DNA of 64,000 bases, taken from positions 85,712,543 to 85,776,542 of the forward strand of contig OX465281.1 in the NCBI GenBank assembly GCA_949987705.1, given 5' to 3'. Numbering within the stretch: the first letter of the stretch is position 1; the number at the start of each line of letters is the position of its first letter. The notes under the pieces are model-generated. The model was not told the origin of the DNA, made no database searches, and worked only from the letters and a program-made list of their open reading frames with translations. Below, piece by piece: positions 51,801 through 61,722 of this stretch. Origin of the DNA: Thereva unica. Taxonomy: Eukaryota > Arthropoda > Insecta > Diptera > Therevidae. Made by a program: the position numbers and the translations under genes.

Positions 51801-52821
51801 GGCTAGAACTTGCAGGGTTGGAATTGAGTGGTATTGTAGTGTAGGCATTTGTGGAGACGAGCGTTAGAGTTAGGCTCGTTAGGGCTACTGGGTAGTTGTT
51901 AGCATTGAGGAGGCCAACAAATACTCTTTGGTTTCCAGAAGGTAAGAGGGCATTCGCGAGGAATACTCCCTCGCAGGGCTCCTGAGCTTTACAGAGCATT
52001 TCTTCCTCTAAACTTAATGGTATTGGTACCACCATCTGAGACCGGCCTGGGATACAAATAGATTCCGTTAGGATTACCTTTTGTCTCAGGTCTTCATTGG
52101 TCTCGAAACCGTTTAGGCTGTTATCTAACCTTGATCCATCTTGAGATTGGTAGCTTGTACTCCCTTCGGAGGGTACTTGGGAGACACCACCGGGGGTCGT
52201 CTCGGCTTCTACGAGCTGAGACTCCCTGGTTTGGGTTTGCTCCTGCTGCTCTCTAGGATTCGGTTTGGTAGTTTTGGTTTGTAAAGGAAATGTAATTTCT
52301 TCCGGATTAATTTCCGTGCGAGGAAATCGTAATGTTTTGTTGGGACCCTCAACGTTGCAGTGCTGGGAGAGGAAGTCGTTTCCTAGAAGGCCATCTTTGG
52401 GAATCTCTGGCATGTTCTGCACTATTTGGAAAGTGCAAGGAATTGAGGTTTTCAATTTGAAGTTTCCTTGGCAACTTCCGAGAGTCTTCCCTTTACCGTA
52501 TGGCGTTTCTAGCGTGCACTTTTGAGAAGGGTTTATGGTGACATCTTGTCGAAGCTTATTCTTTTTTAGTATTGTAACCTCAGAGCCTGTATCCACCACT
52601 AGTTGTGTGTTGCCGTTGAGGCTTATGTCGAGCGGAAGAGTTACTAGTGGGTTTGTACCAGTTGAGGCCTGAGGTCCCCCATTTGGTTTTTTGTTAGTGT
52701 TTACTGTCGGGCCGGGGGTATTTGGTCCGACTCTGAGAAGTTTCCCGATTGTGAGTTCTCCCATCGCTGCCTTTGTCGACAGTCTTCTGCCTGGTGGCCC
52801 CGTCTTCCGCAGAAATCGCAT
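48820..52821 (-). CDS. pol: Gypsy Pol polyprotein (protease, RT, RNase H, integrase)
   Basis: The open frame has 1333 codons; it is reached from Gag by -1 frameshifting, so the first residues upstream of the slip site are not used. Protease: LVVDTGSEVTIL. RT: VVDFRKVNEKT, FKRMPFGLKGAPATFQ and catalytic FVYLDDIVIYG. RNase H: LTTDASSEALGAVLSQ and ending NADALSRIP. Integrase: H-x-H and CKKC zinc finger (FGGHQGVVKTYNRI, RRCKKCQTMK), DDE core YLDIVGPLEE, IVTDQGSNFLSD and YHPQSNGALERAHR, then a basic C-terminus. All catalytic residues are visible and there is no stop. It resembles the 17.6/297-type Gypsy group; the exact lineage is not determined. Confidence 0.95.
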   Translation of the reverse strand: MRFLRKTGPPGRRLSTKAAMGELTIGKLLRVGPNTPGPTVNTNKKPNGGPQASTGTNPLVTLPLDISLNGNTQLVVDTGSEVTILKKNKLRQDVTINPSQKCTLETPYGKGKTLGSCQGNFKLKTSIPCTFQIVQNMPEIPKDGLLGNDFLSQHCNVEGPNKTLRFPRTEINPEEITFPLQTKTTKPNPREQQEQTQTRESQLVEAETTPGGVSQVPSEGSTSYQSQDGSRLDNSLNGFETNEDLRQKVILTESICIPGRSQMVVPIPLSLEEEMLCKAQEPCEGVFLANALLPSGNQRVFVGLLNANNYPVALTSLTLTLVSTNAYTTIPLNSNPASSSPRLFVKKDNGECGRPVTKTGTPPLKTSRKWQKKLGVKSKRGHKSSDQEATNLLHIRHVFPDYEDPDDQERAQRIQKVDEELNLDHPLTTEERRSIKELCHEYADIFHLKGDKLTYTDAISHEIPMVYDQIINQKMYRLPETQRQVINEQLEEMLDSDIVQPSKSPWNSPLLVVPKKAGPNGEKKWRVVVDFRKVNEKTIGDAFPLPRIEDILDQLGHSRYFTTLDLASGYHQVLVEPQDRAKTAFSTNYGHYEFKRMPFGLKGAPATFQRLMNYVLTGLQGLECFVYLDDIVIYGKNLEDHNTKLRRVFDRLRENNLKLQPEKCQFLRKEVVYLGHVCSEKGALPDPRKTECVQKFPAPRTIRQVQSFLGLANYYRKFVPDFSKTVRPLTNLLRKGVKFSWTPKCEGAFQQIKNNLVSPPLLIYPDFDKPFNLTTDASSEALGAVLSQGEVGKDQPIAYASRTLNKAERNYSTIEKELLAIVWAVKNFRCYLLGRKFTVYTDHKPLKGVFNVKDPTTRLVRFHHKLSEYDYTIEYKPGKYNTNADALSRIPHYVEEPKTFTVEAQVHQPGKHLQTKQEDTPKQCNIITRAQAQKQKDDEKDKRTTSLEAPHSEEGPKSPEIEDETPEDPPKDNNLKGKKKVEVITSQEEINTILKDYHDSPFGGHQGVVKTYNRIRQKYWWRRMFRDISRYIRRCKKCQTMKASRQFRMPMVITDIAEKPFDKVYLDIVGPLEEIHSGNKYILTFQDNLTKFVDWYAIPNGEAQTVAQIFFDEIVTRYRIPKQIVTDQGSNFLSDLFKSVCRLLKVKKLQTSAYHPQSNGALERAHRPLIEYLRTLVDESPQSWDNFLRTAAFVYNNSVHEGTKLTPMDCLYGFTADVPSNLKREPEPIYNHESYNHQLRYKLQKSYALARKNLLASKNRSKRYYDGKARPQTQHVGDKVLLHNEARKNKLSQIWIGPYTVVAVPSPVNSTIKINKKLVTVHNNRLKPFYEEN

Positions 52822-54779
52822 GTGTGGCGTATATTGAATACTCGGCGATTGTTATTGCTTACCTGGTTTTGATTATGTGGCGGTTGTGAACGGGGCAGTG
52901 ATTGTTGTTGATTATTTTGCTGATAACTATTATTATATTGTGAATGTCTACCGCCATTATTGTTATTGGGGCGCTGTTCAGGGAAACGACCGTTATTAGG
53001 GAAATTCGGTCGGGAGCGCTCTGGTGGGCGACGACAATCTCGCGCATCGTGATTTGTCGCTCTACAAATGGTACAATAGGGAGTATTTTTTCTTTTAATA
53101 CAGTCTGCGTATGTGTGCCCCCTGTTTCGACAGTAACTACAGGTGACGTTTGCCAACGGGTTGCCTTGAGGTTTATGAGGCGTTGGCGTTATTTGCGCCA
53201 CCTTAGGTACTGCAGTAGTTGCTGTAGGGGCAAGTATACTTGTTGCGGTCGGTTGTTGTGTATCGGGCAGGGGAAGATTGTAGTTAGTTAGTGTTGTTTG
53301 GGATGGAGTGTTATATTCTGGTGATGTGATACTGGGCGGAGTGATGACGGCGGCGGCGTTATGTTGAGCGGAGTAGAGTGAATGTGTCGTTTGTAGAGGA
53401 GTGGAGCCGTTTAGGCCTGACTGTGATGGATACGTATAGGGACCATTATTGTAAGCCAGCGTATAGGGATTATTGTACAGGTTGGGGGTGTTTATATTTG
53501 GTCCACCTTGACTGTACATTGGCAGGGCTGATGGACTTTGGTACTGGGCATGGATGTTCAGTGTTGTTTGCTGAAGTCTCTCCATGTCCAGGGCCTTTTG
53601 GATTAAATTATCCAGGCCGTCATCGCCTGCTGCCAGCAAGTACTGACATAAGTGTTGGTTGTTAATCCCTCCTTTTAATGAGCTTTTCGCAAAATCTTCC
53701 AACTGTACTTTGACTTGGGCTGCTGCTTCGCCGTATTTAGTTGTGGCGGCTTCTATGCATAAAGACAGTTGTTGTTTTATGCGCGTGGTATACGCTGTGA
53801 GGGGTTCCATAGGGTACTGTCGGAGTGTTATTAGTTTATTAACTAACTCCTGATAAGTTTCCCTAGGCAAATAAGTGCGATTGAGGAGCTTTTCGGCTTC
53901 CTCGAAGTTCGCTGGCTGACTTGAGGCTATTAGTTGGTATGCGTCGCCTCGAAGTCTGGTAGGGAGAATCTGAATAAAAGCCTCTTTTTCCGTTTCTGAA
54001 AGGCATTGTAGAACTCTACGACAACAGCCTATGAACATTTGCAGCTCGGTCGTCAGGGTCGGACTTTGTCCGCCAGAAAATATTGGGACCAGCTGTGCTG
54101 TTATTTTGGCGACTTTTATGTATTCGTCTGCCATGGCTGTGTCTAGTGGGAATTCCTTTTTCTCCCTTACTGTATGGTCTTTTTGATTTTCGTATAGGGT
54201 AGGGTCCTTCTCGGAGTCTGTGAGGGACACGCTTACCCAATTCAGAAGATCCTCTGTAAGGCTATCGGTAGGCGGCTGGGTGTCGTCGGCTTCACAATTT
54301 TTTTCACTTAATTCTAAATATTCTAAATTTTCTATACTATGGCTTTCGCCTTGAAGAGGGCGCTCGAGGGACTGAAATTTAATTAAATCCTCTCTAAATT
54401 TGAGGGTGCTCTGCTTTAGGTTTTCTATTTGTGTCAGGCGGCTTTCACGAGTTCTTTTTGTTTCTCGTTCTACTGCCTGACACGCGGTGATATTTATGTC
54501 ACCTGTCTCGAGCGCTCTCTTCAAAATTTGGTCTAAACTTAACTTAAAACCTACTTGTTGTTTGGGTGGTCCTCCTAATATAGTACCGCTTCTCAGCTTT
54601 CTGGGTGATCCTGTTGTTGTGGGTGTGGAAGTGTCGCCTGTCTGGTTGAACTGTGGAGTGTCGTTGGATCTTGATGTGGTTGAAAAGTCTGCTGTTGTTT
54701 GATGGTCCCTCGGTGGGGGAGTTTCTAGCTGACTGGAGTCCCCTTGTTGGCCCTCTGACATAGGGCGTATCCTGGGCAC
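52701..54779 (-). CDS. gag: Gypsy Gag polyprotein with three zinc knuckles
   Basis: 692 codons from the ATG at 54779. The N-terminal ~200 residues are low complexity. A retrotransposon capsid domain follows at about 220-420 (IQILPTRLRGDAYQLIASSQ, TYQELVNKLITLRQYPMEPL). A Q/N/P-rich linker follows. Three CCHC knuckles lie near the end: CSYCRNRGHTYADC, CTICRATNHDARDC and CDFCGRRGHQAEDC, all with CX2CX4HX4C spacing. Gag forms the particle and binds RNA. It overlaps pol by 121 bp with a slippery site in the overlap. Intact. Confidence 0.93.
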   Translation of the reverse strand: MPRIRPMSEGQQGDSSQLETPPPRDHQTTADFSTTSRSNDTPQFNQTGDTSTPTTTGSPRKLRSGTILGGPPKQQVGFKLSLDQILKRALETGDINITACQAVERETKRTRESRLTQIENLKQSTLKFREDLIKFQSLERPLQGESHSIENLEYLELSEKNCEADDTQPPTDSLTEDLLNWVSVSLTDSEKDPTLYENQKDHTVREKKEFPLDTAMADEYIKVAKITAQLVPIFSGGQSPTLTTELQMFIGCCRRVLQCLSETEKEAFIQILPTRLRGDAYQLIASSQPANFEEAEKLLNRTYLPRETYQELVNKLITLRQYPMEPLTAYTTRIKQQLSLCIEAATTKYGEAAAQVKVQLEDFAKSSLKGGINNQHLCQYLLAAGDDGLDNLIQKALDMERLQQTTLNIHAQYQSPSALPMYSQGGPNINTPNLYNNPYTLAYNNGPYTYPSQSGLNGSTPLQTTHSLYSAQHNAAAVITPPSITSPEYNTPSQTTLTNYNLPLPDTQQPTATSILAPTATTAVPKVAQITPTPHKPQGNPLANVTCSYCRNRGHTYADCIKRKNTPYCTICRATNHDARDCRRPPERSRPNFPNNGRFPEQRPNNNNGGRHSQYNNSYQQNNQQQSLPRSQPPHNQNQVSNNNRRVFNIRHTCDFCGRRGHQAEDCRQRQRWENSQSGNFSESDQIPPARQ
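52740..52746 (-). promoter_or_regulatory. -1 ribosomal frameshift heptamer GGGAAAC in the gag-pol overlap
   Basis: On the minus strand the gag codons read tcG GGA AAC, which is the X XXY YYZ form in phase. Slipping back one base gives GGG AAA CTT in the pol frame, which is open. Pol lies exactly in the -1 frame. A downstream structure was not assessed. Confidence 0.8.
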
Positions 54780-55041
54780 GGATGAAGCCCGCTATTAGTC
54801 CCTCGCTGGTAAAAACTTAGGGGGGTAAATGCGTGCTCGCCTGGAGCAGAGGCACCTATAGATGATTACCCCCGAGCGTTGATTCGTGGAGGATCTGGGA
54901 ATTTTTATGCGCTGTAGTTAGACGCTAATACTGCCCCCAAGTCAGGCTCAGCCTTGGGTTGATGGTCAAAGGAGCCTAGACCAGCAGTATTAATACCTTT
55001 GTTAGTTAGCGCACCCAGATCCTACCGGCTGCGCCAATTTT
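54780..55041 (-). other. 5' leader and primer-binding region of the young Gypsy
   Basis: Directly after the 5' LTR the minus strand reads AAATTGGCGCAGCCGGTAGG (55041-55022), the position of the tRNA primer-binding site. The tRNA is not identified. The remaining leader to the gag ATG has no open frame. Confidence 0.6.
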
Positions 55042-56492
55042 GTTATATATATTTATATATATATGTATATATTTGTTATACGTATAGTCTTTATAACACT
55101 AATATTGTTTTATGTTTTCGTAAAATGTATTTATCAGTACAACTAGCAAACGTCACCCACAGGTAAACCTGTTGCTAGGTTGTTAGAGTAGATTTTTCTT
55201 TATACTCACAATTATACTGTCTGCCGGAAAGAGTCGACCACTACGCAACATTCAATTGAAATGAAATTCGTTTATTATCTTTTATCTTTATTTGCTTTCC
55301 TCTTGTTTTTCAACTTCTGATTTAAAATACACAGTTTTTACACTCTATAATTTACTTATTTCACTTAGTTCTATCGAAACTTTTCGCTTATTCAATACTA
55401 CAAGGACCTTCTACGGACACAAATTTATACTTTATTTAATTTACTAGTTTTACCGAAACTATTCGATTATTCAATATTACAAGACCCTTTTTCGGAGACA
55501 AATTTATACCTTATTTAATTTACTAGGTTTACCGAAACTATTCACTTATTCAATATTACAAGACCCTTTTTCAGACACAAATTTATACTTTATTTAATTT
55601 ACTAGGTTTACCGAAACTATTCACTTATTCAATATTACAAGACCCTTTTTCGGACACAAATTTATACTTTATTTAATTTACTAGGTTTATCGAAACTATT
55701 CACTTATTCAATATTACAAGACCCTTTTTCGGACACAAATTTATACTTTATTTAATTTACTAGGTTTATCGAAACTATTCACTCATTCAATATTACAAGA
55801 CCCTTTTTCGGGCACAAATTTATACTTTATTTAATTTACTAGGTTTACCGAAACTATTCACTTATTCAATATTACAAGACCCTTTTTCGGACACAAATTT
55901 ATACTTTATTTAATTTACTAGGTTTACCGAAACTATTCACTTATCCACCCGCTACCGAGTTTTAAATTAAAAATCTTCTAACCACCACCGCCGCTGGTGA
56001 AAATCAAAATCATACTCTTTTAAATGTTGCGGGAAAAGCAACCGTCGCCGCGGAAAGTTTTGATCAGACTCGACGATCGATCACTCGATCGATCCTCAGT
56101 TTTCCGAAACTTTTCTTTCCAAAAATCCTTCGTTTGCACTTTTCCTCCGGGCATTCAACCTTGGTGCAAAAGTCACCTGCTGGTGCTTGACCCAAGGCTG
56201 AGGTCGCCGGCCGAAAAAACACACCCGTCGGCTTTTCCTTTAAATGCCCTGAAACTGGCGCAATTTGCTTACGAGCTTTTAATTTCTTTCGCAAGGCAAA
56301 TTGCGCTAAATATTCTTGCCAATTTCCTTTGGCGTTTCAGGTTACACTCGGATTTTGTGCACGGGTCATTTACCGGCCCGTGCATTTTTTATGTCAACAA
56401 AATTCCGGGTTCAAGGAATTTTGGATTTGGAAATTTAGAAATTATTAGAAATTTTCTTAATTTTGAGGGTTGCTCAAAATTTCTACATAACA
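55042..56492 (-). repeat. 5' LTR of the young Gypsy (1451 bp)
   Basis: Near-identical partner of 46947-48474, with about seven 79-bp units (55350-55940). The few substitutions seen (for example GGAGACA for GGACACA at 55493) imply recent insertion. Confidence 0.93.
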
Positions 56493-58850
56493 TAGGGCCC
56501 AACATACTTCGGGGCCAGTTTCGCGCTGAAGTACTGAGCAGCGTCGGACAGCACATAATTTTTTCGCCAAACGGAATCATTCCTGTAGAGCCTTTGATCC
56601 CTCCTCCGCAGGTTATATCCCTGCTGAGTGGCTTGCGCTACTTTACTCAACCTTGCATTAAAATCTTTCCAAACCTCTTCCATTGCTTTAGCGCGTACTT
56701 CTCCCTGATTCTCGAGCTGAACAGACGGTTGCTTCAGGTCGCCACGCATAATCATCTCTCTCCCGAAGTTAACAAAATACGGAGTTAGCTTGGTCCCTTC
56801 GTGAGTACTTGTCCGAATAGCACAACCTACCTTGGCCAAATATGTATCCCATACTCGGTGGTTATCCGCCACATAGGCACGAAGCATAGATTTCACGTTT
56901 TGGTTCATATGTTCCGAAGGTTTAGCCTGGGGGTGGTAAAATGCCGTATATTTGACTGCGACCCCATATTCGGCGTTGAGTTTTTTGAATGCTTCTGACT
57001 TAAATTGAAGACCATTGTCACAAATCAGGAACTGAGGTATACCGAAAAGGAGGAAAACATTCTCTTCCAGTACACGACATATCGGGGGAGCGGTGGCAGA
57101 ACGCAACGGCAAGAGCAAGGGGAACTTACTAAAATAGTCGACCACCGTCAGAATGTATTTGTTCCCACGGGTGGGGTGAGGTAATGGTCCAATTAGGCCA
57201 ATTCAAATACCTTCCCACGGTCGGTTAGCCACAACACTTGGTACCATTAATCCGCTGACCTTTTTGCGTTCTGGCTTAGTTGACTGGCAAACTGCGCAAC
57301 GTTTAACGTAGGATGCGACATCGCTTTTCATTTTAGGCCAATCAAATCGCTGGGCAGGCCGGTCATAGGTCTTCTTAACACCACCATGTCCCGCGGTTGG
57401 GGCATCATGTGCCTCCAACATGATTTTCTTACGTTCCGACTAAGTTACGACCTTTCTCCAACTGGAACCTTCCTGAGCCAACCCGGGGTATTTTGGACGA
57501 ATGTGCTTCCAAAGGTTACCATCTTCGTATCGCCAATCCGGAAAATGTTCTGGCTCGCCTCGTACTTGTGTGGTCATGCGTTCATACCAGCTGTCGGGCT
57601 TCGAGGCGTCGTTGCTGAGACAATCGAGGGAGGGCAGGGACCGATCTTGACCGCAAATCTGGTAGTACAGCTCTGTGATCGGGGCAATAAGTGTTGCGAA
57701 ATTGGGTGTGAAACGCCGGTACCAGGATACTGTGCCTATAAACTTTCTCACTTCGGATACCGATTTTGGGACGGGCATGTCTAGGATGCCTTGAACCTTC
57801 CCAGGGTCGACCTGTAGTCCATTTTCGCCGACTATGTACCCTAGGTACTTCAATTCTGCCTTGCAGAACTCGCACTTCTCGAAGTTAATAACCAAGCCTG
57901 CTTGCCAAAGCTTATCCAAAACTTCCCTTAATGCTTGCTGGTGCTCCTCAAATGTCGGGGTGACAATAATTATGTCGTCAAGGTAGACCAAAACGCGATC
58001 ATCCAAGGTCCCTGCCAGCACTCCATCTATCAGACGTTGCCAAGTAGCTGGAGAGTTTGTCAGACCGAAAGGCATCCAATTAAATTGAAATAGTCCTCTG
58101 CCTGGAACAGTGAAGGCTGTATACTGTCTAGACCCCTCCGCCACAGGAACTTGCCAAAATGCGGACTTATTGTCTAAGGACGACAAATACTTGGCATCTC
58201 GCAATTTGTCCAATGTAGCAGATACGAATGGTAATGGGTAAGCGTCCTTTTTCGTTACTTTATTCAACTTTCAAAAGTCCACGCAAAAGCGGTATTTTCC
58301 GTCCTTCTTTTTAACTAAGACGACGGGTGATGACCAGGCACTGTTCGATGGTTCTACAACTCCTGCTTCCAGCATTTCGTCCAGCTGCTCGTGCATTAAT
58401 TTCTGCATCGCTGGTGATACCGGGTAGTAGCGCTGTTTAATGGGTGGTGATTCCGTTTCGATGGTGTGCTCTACCTTGTTGGTGCAACCTAACTTGGTTC
58501 CCATTTTCGCCTTCGCTTCGTCCACCAGTTGGTCTAATTCCCGCTGTTGACTAGGTGAAAGTTCCGACCTACATTCCAGAGCACTCACCTGAATTTCCGA
58601 ATTCGCTTCGCGGAGCTTCCAACTGTTTTCCATGAAATCAGGCAAAATACCCATCTTTCGCCAAAAGTTGATGCCAAGTAGAATGGAGTGCTCTAGTTCC
58701 GGTATTACTAGAGCTTCGCATACCAAGACTTTACCCTCTAAGATGATGAGGAGGTTCACTACTTCTGTAATACTTACGGGTTTCCCATCCGCTAAACGCG
58801 CCTTGCTGTTCGCCGGTTGCCATACTTTGAAGTTCATCCTCCTCAGTTTC
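56493..58850 (-). pseudogene. Older Gypsy pol: protease/RT, internally deleted RNase H, truncated integrase
   Basis: Frame 58837-58271 starts after the protease and holds the approach to RT with PSNSAWSSPVVLVKKKDGKY and FCVDF. It meets a stop, then 58267-57440 continues RT with NWMPFGLTNSPATWQRLIDG and catalytic VLVYLDDIIIV. After PNFATLIAPITEL the frame jumps to linker sequence, so most of RNase H is deleted. Integrase pieces follow: GHGGVKKTYDR and CAVCQSTK zinc finger (57421-57203), then the core with FLICDNGLQFKSEAF and YHPQAKPSEHMNQ (57145-56493), ending at KYVGPY where the young Gypsy entered. Catalytic blocks remain but breaks are many. Confidence 0.9.
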
Positions 58851-60519
58851 TTCCGCCGATTACTGTCCTACTTGACCCGGAGTCCAGCAACACACAAAAT
58901 TCTACCCCTAACACTTCCACCACTAAGTGGGGACGCTCATCATTTTCCCTATCGTGAAAAATATAGTCCACGGTTACGTGCTGAGCCTCTCCACCTTCGG
59001 CTGGCCAGAGTTCTTCTTCGGTCGGACGTGCTACGGATCTTTCCGGAATACCCGACCCGCCGTTTAAGCTCGGGCTCCCGGTTCGTTTCCCACTTCTTGA
59101 CGAGGTTCCGCGGGGCTTGGTGCTTGGGTCTCCACCCCTGGGTTACATCGTATGCATTGAGGACGAATCGAGCCGGGTGCGCCACGCCCGAAGCACCTTC
59201 TCACTTGGCATTGTCGCGCAAAGTGTCCAGTACGGCCACACCTAAAACATCTCCTACCTGTTGCTGGCCTCTTATTGCTGAGATTGGACTCGACGGCCGA
59301 TACCGCATGGGATTCTACCGACACTTAGGCTAGATCCGGTTCTAACAGAGTTTGGTTGCGTCTGGAAGGAAGGGGAAGAAAAGCCTCTGCCGAAACCCGG
59401 ATGGCTTCCAATTGACGTCCTAACTGTACCAGCTGACCCACTGATTCAACTTCCATCAGTCCTAATTGGGTCTGGTAGAAGGGATGAATATTCCTTTTAA
59501 GTATCCTTAGCTGTTGGGCTTCCGAAAGGGGATCGCTCATCCGCGAGAACATATTTTTCATTGTTGCGACATAAATCCCTATTGCTTCTTTCTTTCCTTG
59601 TATCCTCCTGCGAATTTCTTCCCTGAGCCGATCGTCGTAGTCTGGTGGGAGGAACTCCTTTCTCAGCTCCCTGACCGGATCGTTCCATGAATGACAGGAG
59701 TCCTTATAAGCCCTATACCATATTAATGCTCGACCTGTAAGCAAGTCCAATGCAGCTCGGTAAAGTTGACCTTTCGTAACGCCCCTGGCTTCGGCCATCT
59801 CGTTTACTCGTTCCAAAAACGAATTGACCGACTCACAATGGGGCTCGTTCATAGAAGGTTCTGCTCAAAATTTAATTTTCGAAATGTGTTTTTCAAAAAA
59901 ATTGTATCTTCGTAGTTGTAATAATGTATCAGATCACACAATGACATTTTCTCTTAAATGCGCGAAGTTCTATTATTTTTTAATCTTTTTTTATTATAAA
60001 CACAAGGTTTTGTACATTAGTTAATCTAAGAAATTAGCAATAGAACTTTGCGCGTTTTCGAGAAAATGTCATTTAAAAAACCCCCTACAAAAAAAGACAC
60101 ACTACCTCAAATTTTAAGCCCTGTATCATAAACCAATGAACTTATAATATACTACAAAATTATAGAAGAATAAACATACCTTGCTTGATCACCGACATAA
60201 CACACTTCCATAGATTTTATCGTTAAACGTTAGAAATTAATGTTTTTATATCGCGCATAAACTGGTATTCCTTTTTCGCAGAAGTATTATTTTGCCTAAA
60301 CTATGAACTTTATGCTCATGCGCTCGATGACTCATAGCAGTCTGCGGCTTAATATTTTATTTATTTTGATCTGATACATTATTACAACTACGAAGATACA
60401 ATTTTTTTGAAAAATTTCCACATTTTGAAAATTGAGTTTTGAGCAGAACCTTCTATGAGCGGCCCCCTGATGGCCATCTCGTAGCCCAACTCTTCTTGGT
60501 CAAGACGGTTTATTTCCAT
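58851..60519 (-). pseudogene. Older Gypsy gag and protease, broken
   Basis: Gag starts at about 60519 with MEINRLDQEELGYEMAIRGP, is cut by a 600-bp MITE, and resumes at 59852 with SVNSFLERVNEMAEARGVT. The capsid-domain part includes WYRAYKDSCHSW and LREEIRRRIQGKKEAIGIY. After a stop at 59325 another frame has the zinc knuckle CFRCGRTGHFARQC. Near 58920-58860 a further frame shows the protease motif FCVLLDSGSSRTVI. Frame changes and stops separate these, so the element is inactive. Confidence 0.82.
59854..60453. mobile_element. 600-bp MITE with long TIRs and TA duplication in old gag
   Basis: Inverted ends GAAGGTTCTGCTCAAAA... extend about 85 bp with small gaps, sharing TTGTATCTTCGTAGTTGTAA. 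TA flanks both sides (59852-59853, 60454-60455). Non-coding; the middle has inverted AAATGACATTTTCTC copies. TA duplication suggests a Tc1/mariner-type source. Confidence 0.8.
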
Positions 60520-60593
60520 TGTATAATTAACCTTACTAATATTATAAATGCGAAAGTAACTCTGTCTGTCTGTCTGTATGTTACGCTTTCACG
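60520..60593. repeat. GTCTGTCTGTCTG-containing repeat edge
   Basis: ATTATAAATGCGAAAGTAAC and a (GTCT)n run lead into GCTTTCACG. The same sequence continues at 61723 after the hAT insertion and leads into the ~118-bp repeats. It is therefore the head of that repeat family. Confidence 0.6.
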
Positions 60594-61722
60594 CAGTAGC
60601 GGATTAACCATTAGGCAGACCTAGGCAGGTGCATAGGAGCCCCGGTGGTAAAGGGGCCCCCGATGCCGAGAGCCCCCCCAAAAAAAAAAAATTTTGTCAC
60701 GTTTAGACTGCTACTTGCTTTTGGGAAAAATAACTCAAATCAAATTAACTTCGGACAAAATGATGGATTTGAAGTTATCGATGGAGCGTATTAAAAATTT
60801 TTATAGGCAATGAAAAAACGCTCAAAACGTTATCTGAAACACGATGGGAAGCGCATGCAAACGCGACAAATGTAGTTTACAATTCTTTTGCCAACATTAT
60901 AGAAGCTTTAGAGAGAATTATAGATGACGAATCTGAAACTGGCGATACTAGACATGCAGCGATGAGTATTGTTAAGAAGATGGAAACATTAGAATTTGTA
61001 TTCATGTTAATTTTGTGGGATTCAATTCTGACTAGTTTTCGTTCAGTTAGCAAAACTTTGCAAGCTGAAGATGCGAATTTGCAGACATGTGCTTTTCTTT
61101 ATGAGTCATTACAGAAAATGTTAGAGGAACTTCGTGATAAGTTCGATGACTTTGAAGAAAAAACGAGACTTGTCTTACCTAACGTCGACTATGCAAAAAG
61201 TCACACTCGAAAGCGATCAAGAAAAAACCAAGCAAACGATGGTAATGCTCCTGAAGTAAACCTGTCACCTCGTGATGATTTCAGGATAAAAACATTTCTT
61301 GTAGTTATTGATAAGATTATCGTTAAAATCAACAGAAGAGGACGGGTTTATAAGGAGATTTACAAAAACTTCTCATTTCTAAATGATTTTCCATTAACGG
61401 ATGATGAGTATGAAACCGTGACTGAAAACTTGGTGCGCATTTATTCTAACGATTTAGATTATTTTGCTCCCGAGCTGAAACAGTTCCACCATTATGTTAA
61501 ATCGAGATACGGAAATGCGCAAAAATCTCATGGCAAATTATATGAGATTATCGTTGAAGACAAACTTATTAATGTATTTTCGAACGTTGAAGTAGCTCTT
61601 CGAATATTCCTGACAATGATGATAACGGTTCGTTCGGCAGAACATTCGTTTTCAGGGTTGAAAAATAGGGGGCCCCACATTTGCAATCGCCTAGGGCCCC
61701 GCAGAAGCTTAATCCGCCTCTG
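60594..61722. mobile_element. Non-autonomous hAT transposon, 1.1 kb
   Basis: Ends are CAGTAGCGGATTAA on the left and CAGAGGCGGATTAA on the right (inverted). The 8-bp duplication CTTTCACG flanks it (60586-60593, 61723-61730), the classic hAT size. It holds a truncated transposase frame. Confidence 0.92.
60962..61722 (+). pseudogene. hAT transposase, truncated, C-terminal part
   Basis: The frame covers about 250 codons. Its end reads FSNVEVALRIFLTMMITVRS followed by AEHSFSGLK, the hAT dimerisation block (usual form ALRIxLT.PVTVA.AERSFSKLK). The upstream part has KTLQAEDANLQTCAFLYESL and a basic KRSRKNQ stretch as in the insertion domain of ZMYM-type hAT transposases. The catalytic first half and zinc finger are missing, and the frame runs out into the TIR. 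It cannot be an active transposase. Confidence 0.75.

Larger units (their letters stand above)
46947..56492 (-). mobile_element. Young full-length Ty3/Gypsy retrotransposon, 9.5 kb
   Basis: Two long LTRs (46947-48474 and 55042-56492) bound the element. They begin TGTTATGTAG and end TATATAACA on the minus strand. The 4-bp duplication TAGG flanks it (46943-46946, 56493-56496). Internal parts are a primer-binding region, gag, pol in the -1 frame and a polypurine tract. No env frame is seen. Both ORFs are open. The insertion lies inside the integrase of an older Gypsy in the same orientation. Confidence 0.95.
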
